Source: Methanomassiliicoccaceae archaeon (GTDB lineage Archaea > Thermoplasmatota > Thermoplasmata > Methanomassiliicoccales > Methanomethylophilaceae). From it: a DNA stretch of 39,037 bases. A program made the translations under genes and the position numbers. This document shows positions 7,909 through 14,428 of the stretch, in pieces. Positions within the stretch are counted from its first letter, which is position 1, and each line of letters opens with the position of its first letter. The DNA lies in NCBI GenBank assembly GCA_009780795.1, contig WQZJ01000002.1, forward strand, positions 1-39,037, read 5' to 3'. Below the pieces are notes generated by a model. The model was not told the origin of the DNA, ran no database searches, and saw only the letters and a list, made by a program, of their open reading frames with translations.

Positions 7909-8079
7909 GGACACAGTGATGATTCGCGGATGATCCGATGTCGCGTTACTGGCCATTAAAGAGTATGCAGGTTATGCGGCCTATGTGAGACATCGTAAAA
8001 GGAATGGAACTTGACCCTATTGCTCAACTGTCGAGGCCAGGTTCAATAGCTTCAAAAAACAGGTAAGCCAGTATAGTGA
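7909..8079. other. Non-coding gap after HEPN pseudogene
   Basis: About 170 bp with no credible gene. A short open stretch (AIKEYAGYAAYVRHRKRNG) could be a scrap of an old gene, perhaps a mobile-element protein, but it is too short to assign. Confidence 0.3.
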
Positions 8080-8151
8080 TGGTGGGCCCGCCGGATTTGA
8101 ACCGGAGTCAATAGCACCCTAGCTACAAGGATACCAAGCTACTTCGAGCCT
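8080..8151 (-). pseudogene. Decayed tRNA gene, tRNA-Pro-like
   Basis: Minus-strand tRNA-like sequence ending GGGCCCACCA. The 3' acceptor CGGGCCC faces AGGCTCG at the 5' end (one mismatch, one G-U), GTAGCTTGGTATC resembles a tRNA-Pro D-arm, and GTAGC/GCTAT can form an anticodon stem around a shortened loop containing GGG. The T-arm is CCGG-TTCAAAT-CCGG, one pair short of the normal five. These defects argue it is a pseudo-tRNA. Its 3' end closely matches the 3' end of the intact tRNA-Arg at 10259, in the same orientation. Confidence 0.65.
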
Positions 8152-8193
8152 CTGTTTCGGAAGTAGAAAGAAAGGATGTTAAAATATGGGCCC

Positions 8194-8249
8194 ATAACTC
8201 CATAACTTTCAAATAATCAGTAAATTTGGACTTATAACTCCATAACTTT
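8194..8249 (+). promoter_or_regulatory. Two 16-bp direct repeats 40 bp apart upstream of the ATPase gene
   Basis: ATAACTCCATAACTTT occurs at 8194-8209 and 8234-8249, exactly 40 bp apart. Each copy contains ATAACT twice, 8 bp apart. The second copy runs into CTTTTAATAAG, a plausible TATA box about 45 bp before the ATPase ATG. Likely an operator or tandem promoter for that gene. Confidence 0.5.
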
Positions 8250-8297
8250 TAATAAGTTGAGAAAGATGACCTATATGTCAGATCAGGAGATCGCACA

Positions 8298-9488
8298 ATG
8301 AACAAACCGATCCTGAGAACAAAATACCTCGAACGCCTTCAGAGCGTAAAAGATACCGATACCGTGAAAGTGATAACCGGAGTAAGGAGATGCGGTAAAA
8401 CGGTATTGATGAAACAATTCATCGATCTCATACGTTCCGAGGGAATATCCGAGGATGACATCATCTACATGAATTTCGAATTGCTTGAGAATGATTTTCC
8501 AAACTACAAGGAATTTTATGAAACAATAATCAAAAAACTCGACGGACGGCGTAAGTACATATTCCTTGATGAGGTGCAGATCGTCCCGAAATGGGAGAAA
8601 GCGGTCAATTCTTTGCGTGCGGGATATGACTGCGACATATACATTACGGGATCGAATGCTTTTTTACTGTCATCGGAACTTTCGAGCCTTCTGAGCGGCA
8701 GGACGTTCGACATATACGTTATGCCGTTCTCGTTCAGAGAGTTCCTTGAGATGAATCCTTCGGATGGGACCTATCCCGATCTGGAACAACGATACGATCA
8801 GTACGTCCGAATGGGATCCATGCCCATGATAACTACGGATCTAGATCAAACGATAGTCAGGGAAACGTTATTGGGATTGATAAGCAGGGTCATCACCAAC
8901 GACATCGCTCCGAGGTCGGAGATACGGGATATCGGCGCATTGAACAGGATATTGAGATTCATGTTCGATAACATAGGGAACATCACAAATCCCGCATCCA
9001 TAGCGCGTGAACTCGGAATGTCCAATCACAAACTTGTCTCATCGTACCTTTCGCTGCTTGAACAAGCGTATCTGTTGTGTGCCGTACCGCGTTACGATAT
9101 CGCAGGGAAGAAACTTCTGAAGACCAACGCAAAATACTATTGCATCGATCCGGGGATGAGGACGGCATTGATCGGATACGAAAGGAAGAACATCGGACGT
9201 GTTCTTGAGAACGTCGTATTCCTGGAACTTATCCGCAGAGGATACGACGTTACCACCGGCGACATAGACGGCAAAGAAGGGGATTTTATTGCGGTCAAAG
9301 GTTCCGACATAAGATATTATCAGGTCACATGGACACTGGCAGGAACGTCAGAACGGGAATTCGGAAGTCTGAAAAGGATCAAGGATAATTATCCGAAAAC
9401 GGTCATAACGGCAGACCGGAACGTATCGGATGGCCAGGATGGGATACGGGAGCAGAATTATATCGAATTCCTCATGGAACAGTGGTGA
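8298..9488 (+). CDS. AAA+ ATPase with C-terminal DUF4143 domain
   Basis: 396 residues. The Walker A motif GVRRCGKT lies near residue 29, Walker B YIFLDEVQ near 91 and sensor TGSNAF near 118, followed by a winged-helix-like region and the DUF4143 C-terminus with a restriction-endonuclease-like core (LENVVFLELIRRGYDV, then DFIAVKGSDIRYYQVT). Such ATPases are common and variable in archaeal and gut genomes, often in accessory regions; their role is not settled. GGAG sits 8 bases before ATG 8298. The gene lies between two tRNA-derived sequences (8080 and 9491), the second beginning 3 bp after its stop, so it looks like cargo of a tRNA-targeting element. Confidence 0.88.
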   Translation: MNKPILRTKYLERLQSVKDTDTVKVITGVRRCGKTVLMKQFIDLIRSEGISEDDIIYMNFELLENDFPNYKEFYETIIKKLDGRRKYIFLDEVQIVPKWEKAVNSLRAGYDCDIYITGSNAFLLSSELSSLLSGRTFDIYVMPFSFREFLEMNPSDGTYPDLEQRYDQYVRMGSMPMITTDLDQTIVRETLLGLISRVITNDIAPRSEIRDIGALNRILRFMFDNIGNITNPASIARELGMSNHKLVSSYLSLLEQAYLLCAVPRYDIAGKKLLKTNAKYYCIDPGMRTALIGYERKNIGRVLENVVFLELIRRGYDVTTGDIDGKEGDFIAVKGSDIRYYQVTWTLAGTSEREFGSLKRIKDNYPKTVITADRNVSDGQDGIREQNYIEFLMEQW

Positions 9489-9490
9489 GG

Positions 9491-9520
9491 AGTGGACCCG
9501 CCCGGATCCGAACCCAGTTC
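9491..9520 (-). repeat. tRNA 3'-end remnant (possible attachment-site scar)
   Basis: On the minus strand CTGGGTTCGGATCCGGGCGGG followed by TCCACT aligns with the T-arm and acceptor 3' end of the tRNA-Arg at 10259, with about five differences. There is no anticodon or D-arm. Same orientation as the tRNA sequences at 8080 and 10259. Confidence 0.5.
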
Positions 9521-9584
9521 GGCGGCCATGATGACGGAGTTGTGAGAAGATCGCTGAAGAGACATTGAAGGGATTCGACAAATT

Positions 9585-9620
9585 ATAATATATGATATAA
9601 TATACTATAAAATACTGATA
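9585..9620 (+). promoter_or_regulatory. AT-only 12-bp repeat array at the vapB1 start; likely promoter/operator
   Basis: Three consecutive 12-bp units (ATAATATATGAT, ATAATATACTAT, AAAATACTGATA) end 2 bp before the vapB ATG. The array contains TATA-box sequence at the right distance for a leaderless transcript, and its phased repeats would suit cooperative binding of the ribbon-helix-helix antitoxin. Confidence 0.5.
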
Positions 9621-9622
9621 AC

Positions 9623-9853
9623 ATGCCGCAAGTATGCCTATACCTGGATGACGAGGTCCAAGAGATGACGAAGATCAGAGCCAAAGAGAGAGGTTCGTCC
9701 GTGTCAAGCTATGTTAACGAGGTACTCAGGAGGGACAATGAGAACAGGGCACCCGAAGAACTTATCAAACGTCTTGGGTCATGGGAGAGCGATCCGATGA
9801 AGGAACCGGAGGAACTGCCCTGGTCAATGGACATCGAGAGGAAGACATTATGA
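9623..9853 (+). CDS. vapB: VapB-type ribbon-helix-helix antitoxin
   Basis: A 76-residue antitoxin. The N-terminus (MPQVCLYLDDEV, then AKERGSSVSSYVNEVLRR) has the strand-helix-helix pattern of ribbon-helix-helix DNA-binding proteins. The C-terminus LGSWESDPMKEPEELPW is the acidic tail expected to bind the toxin, and it recurs in two other genes of this window (near 16.4 and 17.0 kb). It overlaps vapC by 4 bases (ATGA), so the two are co-translated. No Shine-Dalgarno is visible; the AT-rich array right before the ATG suggests a leaderless, autoregulated transcript. Confidence 0.85.
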   Translation: MPQVCLYLDDEVQEMTKIRAKERGSSVSSYVNEVLRRDNENRAPEELIKRLGSWESDPMKEPEELPWSMDIERKTL

Positions 9854-10248
9854 AATATTTTCTCGACACGAATGTGATAATCGACATGTTCAACACCAGG
9901 GACCAGCGTCTCGCAGATAAAATCCGTTATACGCCTGCCAAGGACATCAAGATACCCGCACTTGTCAAAGGAGAACTCCTTCACGGGATACAGAACAATC
10001 CGCATTCCAAAAAGGCGGATGATCTGAGGGTTCTCTTTTCAACGTATGAGATAGTGCCTTTCGACTCGGATGTTGCTGAGGAATACGCTAAGATAAGGTA
10101 TGAGATGATGTCCAAGGGAGAATTGATAGGTCCGAACGACATGATCATCGCAGCAACGGTACTTTCGAACGGGGGCATATTGGTAACGAACAATACAGAA
10201 GAATTCAGCCGTGTCCCCGGTCTGAGAACAGCGAATTGGCGTGAATGA
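9850..10248 (+). CDS. vapC: VapC-type PIN-domain toxin RNase
   Basis: A 132-residue PIN-domain protein, normally a Mg-dependent endoribonuclease held inactive by VapB; known VapCs cut tRNA or rRNA. The acidic residues are in place: FLDTNVIIDMF at the N-terminus, GELLHGI near residue 40, PNDMIIAATVL near 97 and NNTEEF near 115. The start is the ATG overlapping the vapB stop; the track's longer ORF reads through vapB in another frame. Its stop lies 10 bp from the 3' end of tRNA-Arg(TCG). It resembles the second VapC at 16.6 kb closely (TNVI, KDIKIP, ILVTNN). Confidence 0.9.
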   Translation: MKYFLDTNVIIDMFNTRDQRLADKIRYTPAKDIKIPALVKGELLHGIQNNPHSKKADDLRVLFSTYEIVPFDSDVAEEYAKIRYEMMSKGELIGPNDMIIAATVLSNGGILVTNNTEEFSRVPGLRTANWRE

Positions 10249-10258
10249 TGTTATATTA

Positions 10259-10334
10259 TGGCGGGCCCGCCGGGATTCGAACCCGGGTCATCGGCTTCGA
10301 AGGCCAAAAGGATGATCCTCTACCCCACGGGCCC
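10259..10334 (-). tRNA. tRNA-Arg (anticodon TCG)
   Basis: 76-nt cloverleaf on the minus strand with encoded CCA. Acceptor GGGCCCG pairs with CGGGCCC; the T-arm is CCGGG-TTCGAAT-CCCGG; the anticodon stem TTGGC/GCCGA encloses loop CTTCGAA, giving anticodon TCG. The discriminator base is G. Its 3' end is the parent-like version of the decayed copies at 8080 and 9491. Confidence 0.95.
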
Positions 10335-10380
10335 CGTTCTCCGTAGGAATGTGCCGTTGATAATATTATCTGAACGAACA

Positions 10381-10393
10381 AAGGTTTTATTGG
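10381..10393 (+). promoter_or_regulatory. TATA box for hypE
   Basis: AAGGTTTTATTGG centred about 28 bp before the hypE ATG, the spacing expected for a nearly leaderless archaeal transcript. Confidence 0.5.
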
Positions 10394-10414
10394 TCACCTT
10401 GCCATGTTGCGTCC

Positions 10415-11461
10415 ATGGCCAAGGTCGTCATGAATCACGGTGCGGGAGGGGAGACCATGCAGGACTTCCTTTCCAAGCACATCGTCTCCCATCTTCCTAG
10501 GATGAGTTCTGATGTCCCGCTGAGCTCATTGGACGATTCCGCTGTTGTCGACGGTATAGTGTTCACTACGGACGGTCATACCGTGAAACCGTTGTTCTTT
10601 CCCGGAGGCGACATAGGTTCGCTTTCGGTCGCTGGTACGGTGAACGACATATCCGTTATGGGCGCAAGACCGCTCGCGCTGTCCTGTGCGCTGATACTTG
10701 AGGAAGGCCTGGATATCAATGTTGTCGATCGCGTGATGGGGTCGATCGGAAGAACATCGGAGATGTGCGGCGTCCCGGTCGTGACCGGGGACACCAAAGT
10801 AGTGGAGTCCGGGGCGGTGGACAACATGGTCGTCGTGACGTCCGGCATAGGCAAGAGATCCGAGTACCTGGATCATAACATTTCCGTCGCGTCCGCACAC
10901 AGGAAGGTGGACTCGCGATGGCTTACCGACGATAATGTGAGGGACGGGGATGCGATCATAGTCTCGGGTACACTCGGTGATCACGGCGTCTCGTTGCTGT
11001 CGTTCCGCGAGGGCTACGGATTCGAGAGCGCCGTTCAGAGCGACGTCGCCCCGCTGAACGGGCTCATTGAGAACGTCCTCAAGGTCGGCGGGGCGGTGGC
11101 GATGAAAGACCCTACACGGGGCGGTCTCGCCAACACGCTCAACGAATGGTCCTCCAAATCCGGCGTAGGCATGATGTTAGAAGAACGCGACATACCGCTG
11201 AAGGATGCCGTCGTGAACGCATGCGATCTTCTGGGAATAGACCCGCTGAGCATCGGCAACGAAGGTAAGGTGGTCATAGCATGCGTCCCCGGGTCGGCGG
11301 AAGATATCCTGAAGGTCCTGAGGTCCCATCCGTTGGGTAAGGATGCAAGCATCATCGGATACGCCGCATCCGGAACGAAACGCGTAACCATGAGGACATC
11401 CGTCGGAGGAAAAAGGATCATTGAGCCTCCGATAGGCGATCCCGTACCCAGGATATGCTGA
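10415..11461 (+). CDS. hypE: Hydrogenase maturation protein HypE
   Basis: 348 residues, normal length. HypE accepts a carbamoyl group from HypF on its C-terminal cysteine and dehydrates it to the thiocyanate that supplies the CN ligands of the [NiFe] active site. The N-terminal NHGAGGETMQDF, the ATP-binding SLDDSAVV, TVNDISVMGARP and VVTGDTKVV, DPTRGGLANTLNE, and the obligatory terminal PRIC are all present. A hydrogenase must be encoded elsewhere; hypB lies 17 kb away in this window. The TATA box spacing supports a nearly leaderless start at this ATG. Confidence 0.97.
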   Translation: MAKVVMNHGAGGETMQDFLSKHIVSHLPRMSSDVPLSSLDDSAVVDGIVFTTDGHTVKPLFFPGGDIGSLSVAGTVNDISVMGARPLALSCALILEEGLDINVVDRVMGSIGRTSEMCGVPVVTGDTKVVESGAVDNMVVVTSGIGKRSEYLDHNISVASAHRKVDSRWLTDDNVRDGDAIIVSGTLGDHGVSLLSFREGYGFESAVQSDVAPLNGLIENVLKVGGAVAMKDPTRGGLANTLNEWSSKSGVGMMLEERDIPLKDAVVNACDLLGIDPLSIGNEGKVVIACVPGSAEDILKVLRSHPLGKDASIIGYAASGTKRVTMRTSVGGKRIIEPPIGDPVPRIC

Positions 11462-11512
11462 CGGTGCAAAGTATTTCTACGTACAAAGTATGAGCGTCAC
11501 CATGGTGATCAG

Positions 11513-12691
11513 GTGGTAACATTCGTCCCGTTCCCGGGATACAGACCGGCATTGAGAAAGGACGAGGACATCGGCGGTCGCATATCGCCGCCCTATGATG
11601 TCATAGATGCCGAGTACCTGGAGCGCCTTAAGGCCGACGGACACAATATCACCCACCTGACGCTGGACCCGAAGAACGGAAGGTACGTTGAATCGAGAAA
11701 AAAACTTGATTCCTGGATCGCGGACGGCTCCCTCGTACGGGACGAGGATTCGTTCTACCTTTACAGGCAGCGGTTCACCATCGACGGGAACACGTTCACA
11801 CGGACCGGTATCGTCGGAGCGCTAAGGACGGAATCATATGACAACGGAAACATAATACCTCATGAGGAGACGTTCTCCAAGGTAAAGGAGGACCGACTGA
11901 ATCTCCTGCGAGACATGGAAACACATCTTGAATCCATATTCGGGATATCCGAAGGGTTCAGCGAGGAACTGAACCGACAGATCGAATCATCGGCGGTGCC
12001 GTTGTATTCGTACACCGACGAGAACGGGACGGAGCACATGTTCCTCGGAATATCGGACGGAACCGTCACTGATATGATAACGAACGAGATGAAAGGACAG
12101 CGGATGCTCATCGCTGACGGCCATCATCGGTATGAAACTGCATTCAACTATTCGCTTGAGAACCCGGACGACGAACTGAAGGGATACGTTCTCGCGACCA
12201 TCGTGCCGGCCGATGACCCGGGACTCGTCATTTGGCCGACACACAGGCTGCTGAACTCGGAGTGCGTCTCTGAGAGGACGGCCGTCGAAAAGATCGGCAG
12301 TGATCTTACGATCCAAGAGACCGCCTCGGCGGACGAGATGTACGAGAAGCTCCCGGACTGGCATATGGGCCTCATGTTCAAAGGCGGAAGGACATTCCTT
12401 GCGAGATCTGATGATCCTTCAATGGACCTCGACACGTACATCGCCCAGGAGCTCATCATAAAGAAGGTGTACGGCTACGAGAACGGGGAAGTGGTCGTAA
12501 CGTTCGATGCCGGATTCGAATCGGTAAGGAGAAGGATGGCCGCCGGGAAGCACGATCTTGCGATCGTCCTCAATCCCCCTCAGCTGAAGAAGATATGGGA
12601 CCTCTGTGCAAAGGGCAGAAGGATGCCCAAGAAGACGACGTTCTTCTATCCCAAGATATGGTCCGGGTTCGTCCTCTGCAAGATGGTATAG
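11513..12691 (+). CDS. DUF1015 family protein
   Basis: 392 residues matching the DUF1015 family: FPGYRPAL near the N-terminus, ISPPYDVID, the ETF/RL region and the conserved ADGHHRYETA near residue 202. DUF1015 proteins are widespread in archaea and bacteria; no activity is established to my knowledge. The start is GTG 11513, with GGTGATC ending 2 bases upstream, an anti-Shine-Dalgarno match like the one before the MNT gene. It ends in UAG after LCKMV, where family members usually end. The next gene's ATG is 3 bases on and in the same frame. Confidence 0.9.
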   Translation: MVTFVPFPGYRPALRKDEDIGGRISPPYDVIDAEYLERLKADGHNITHLTLDPKNGRYVESRKKLDSWIADGSLVRDEDSFYLYRQRFTIDGNTFTRTGIVGALRTESYDNGNIIPHEETFSKVKEDRLNLLRDMETHLESIFGISEGFSEELNRQIESSAVPLYSYTDENGTEHMFLGISDGTVTDMITNEMKGQRMLIADGHHRYETAFNYSLENPDDELKGYVLATIVPADDPGLVIWPTHRLLNSECVSERTAVEKIGSDLTIQETASADEMYEKLPDWHMGLMFKGGRTFLARSDDPSMDLDTYIAQELIIKKVYGYENGEVVVTFDAGFESVRRRMAAGKHDLAIVLNPPQLKKIWDLCAKGRRMPKKTTFFYPKIWSGFVLCKMV

Positions 12692-12694
12692 AGA

Positions 12695-13558
12695 ATGCAT
12701 CTCGTCGATCGTAAGACCATACTGTCTCCGAAGAACGGGATGAACATCTACCGCGGATGTTCGCACGGCTGCATCTATTGTGACAGCCGCAGCAAATGTT
12801 ACGGGATGGACCACGACTTTGAGGATATAGAGGTCAAACGTGACGCGCCACGGATCTTGGAGGAACAACTCAGACGGAAGAGAAAGAAGGGCATGATCTT
12901 CACGGGCGCCATGTGTGACCCGTACATGCACATCGAGGATGAGTTACAGATGACGAGACAGTGTCTCTCGCTCATAGACAAATATGATTTCGGATTGGCG
13001 ATACTGACGAAATCATGCCGCATCCTCAGGGATATTGACATACTGACGTCGATCAACTCCAAGACCAGGTGTGTCGTGCAGACGACGCTGACGACGTATG
13101 ACGACGAGTTGTGCAAGATACTCGAGCCTGACGTATCAGTAACGTCGGAACGGGTGCGCATGCTCGGAACGATGAGGGATCGCGGAATACCGACGGTCGT
13201 GTGGTTATGTCCTACGCTGCCATTGATAAACGACACGGAGGAGAATATCCGCGGACTGCTGGGCCAATGCGTTGATGCAGGAGTGAAAGGGATACTTTGC
13301 TTCGGGTTCGGCGTCACGATGAGAGATGGAAGCAGAGAATACCTTTACGGGAAGCTTGACAGACACTTTCCCGGAATGAAGGAAAAGTACATGGAAATGT
13401 ACGGGGACGCATACGAATGCAGAAGTCCGAACAACGGGCGGCTTATGAAGATATTCAGAGCGGAATGCGAACGTCACGACATCATTCATGGGACGAACGA
13501 AGTGTTCGCATATCTGAACCAATTCACATCGGAAACGAAACAGACGACACTGTTCTGA
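12695..13558 (+). CDS. Radical SAM protein of the spore photoproduct lyase-like (SplB) group
   Basis: 287 residues. GCSHGCIYCDSRS holds the CX3CX2C cluster ligands of radical SAM enzymes in the SplB-related form that follows NIYRGC. Further family features are TGAMCDPYMH and LAILTKS. SplB-like proteins of methanogens are usually not true spore photoproduct lyases and their substrates are unknown. The gene starts 3 bases after the UAG of the DUF1015 gene and in frame with it; only weak Shine-Dalgarno sequence is visible, so it likely depends on translational coupling. Confidence 0.9.
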   Translation: MHLVDRKTILSPKNGMNIYRGCSHGCIYCDSRSKCYGMDHDFEDIEVKRDAPRILEEQLRRKRKKGMIFTGAMCDPYMHIEDELQMTRQCLSLIDKYDFGLAILTKSCRILRDIDILTSINSKTRCVVQTTLTTYDDELCKILEPDVSVTSERVRMLGTMRDRGIPTVVWLCPTLPLINDTEENIRGLLGQCVDAGVKGILCFGFGVTMRDGSREYLYGKLDRHFPGMKEKYMEMYGDAYECRSPNNGRLMKIFRAECERHDIIHGTNEVFAYLNQFTSETKQTTLF

Positions 13559-13570
13559 CCGCAACGCGAA

Positions 13571-14002
13571 TTACTTGATGTCCGTGTACGTGAGACCTTT
13601 CGATCTGCGTTCGATCTGCATCTCCTTCCATTTTTCGATGCCGTTCGCACGCATGAACTCGTTGTCATCCCTCAGTATCGGGAATCCTTTGAACATCTCT
13701 TCGAAGATGCCGCACGGATATTCGGTGCATGATACGCATATCTCCACGCCTCGTCCCTCGGCGCACTCGCGCACCTTACATCCGGGGGTGCCGCATCCGT
13801 TCTTGCACGATACGCCGCCGCTGTCTGCCGTGACCTTCAGGAATCTCCAGAACTCCGGCCCGTCGGGCATGTAATTCACCACATCATCAAAGCATGCCTT
13901 CTTCATCTCATCGTACAACTCCGACGCTATCGGTATCACCTTCGCTTTGAACGCACAGTTCTCGCAATAGATGCCGCAATAACCTATGAACTCGTTCCCC
14001 AT
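13571..14002 (-). CDS. DUF3795 cysteine-rich protein
   Basis: 143 residues from ATG 14002. GYCGIYCENC at the N-terminus and the later cysteines (CKNGCGTPGC, CVSCTEYPCG) match DUF3795, a family of small Cys-rich proteins that probably bind metal; function unknown. The shorter start is preferred over the track's GTG 14035: GAGGTTCGAGGAC directly precedes ATG 14002, and a TATA-like GTTAAATATTG at 14035-14045 would place transcription start downstream of the GTG. It converges on the radical SAM gene and faces away from the small ORF at 14117. Confidence 0.82.
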   Translation of the reverse strand: MGNEFIGYCGIYCENCAFKAKVIPIASELYDEMKKACFDDVVNYMPDGPEFWRFLKVTADSGGVSCKNGCGTPGCKVRECAEGRGVEICVSCTEYPCGIFEEMFKGFPILRDDNEFMRANGIEKWKEMQIERRSKGLTYTDIK

Positions 14003-14034
14003 GTCCTCGAACCTCGGTATGGGATGTTTTTGCA

Positions 14035-14045
14035 CAATATTTAAC
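14035..14045 (-). promoter_or_regulatory. TATA-like box for DUF3795 gene
   Basis: GTTAAATATTG on the minus strand, about 35 bp before ATG 14002. Confidence 0.4.
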
Positions 14046-14116
14046 GTTACATGGCAGGAACTGTGTTTCCTAACAATATCAGTAAGGTTTTATGGTCCGA
14101 CGCACATGCGACAATC

Positions 14117-14248
14117 ATGGGCGCGAGCGGCAACCTCGATGCCGAGACCGTGGCAGCGATAAAGGAGGTCGAGGCCATGATCAGAGAAGAAATATCCAAG
14201 AACATGATCTCGGCGGATGAACTTTTCAAAGACCTTAGGAAAAATTGA
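14117..14248 (+). CDS. Small hypothetical protein (43 or 65 residues)
   Basis: A short ORF ending 2 bp before tRNA-Thr. From ATG 14117 it encodes 43 residues, mostly charged helix (LDAETVAAIKEVEAMIREEI, then ADELFKDLRKN). A TATA-like GTTTTATGG about 25 bp upstream suggests a leaderless start here; the track ORF starts at ATG 14051 and would be 65 residues. I do not recognise the family. The regular amphipathic pattern favours a real small protein, but the evidence is thin. Confidence 0.45.
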   Translation: MGASGNLDAETVAAIKEVEAMIREEISKNMISADELFKDLRKN

Positions 14249-14250
14249 TA

Positions 14251-14325
14251 TGGAGCCGCTGACGGGAATTGAACCCGCGACCTACGCCTTACCAAGGCGT
14301 CGCTATACCCCTTAGCCACAGCGGC
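14251..14325 (-). tRNA. tRNA-Thr (anticodon GGT)
   Basis: 75-nt cloverleaf with encoded CCA. Acceptor GCCGCTG pairs with CAGCGGC, discriminator T; the T-arm loop is TTCAATT; anticodon stem ACGCC/GGCGT encloses TTGGTAA, anticodon GGT. Confidence 0.95.
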
Positions 14326-14393
14326 GTGTATCCCGTCTAATCAAACTCTCATTGATATAGTTTCTGATAATCGGAATTCGTAAAGGTTGTGAT

Positions 14394-14408
14394 AAGCTTT
14401 ATTTTCAA
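14394..14408 (+). promoter_or_regulatory. TATA box for rqcH
   Basis: AAGCTTTATTTTCAA about 25-30 bp before ATG 14429, fitting a leaderless transcript; no Shine-Dalgarno is visible at that ATG. Confidence 0.5.
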
Positions 14409-14428
14409 TTCGCCCCTAACCGTATGCG

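Noticed and set aside
10258-10500. 80-residue ORF starting MAGPPGFEPGSS
   Set aside because: This is the classic translation artefact of a tRNA gene on the opposite strand (tRNA-Arg at 10259-10334).
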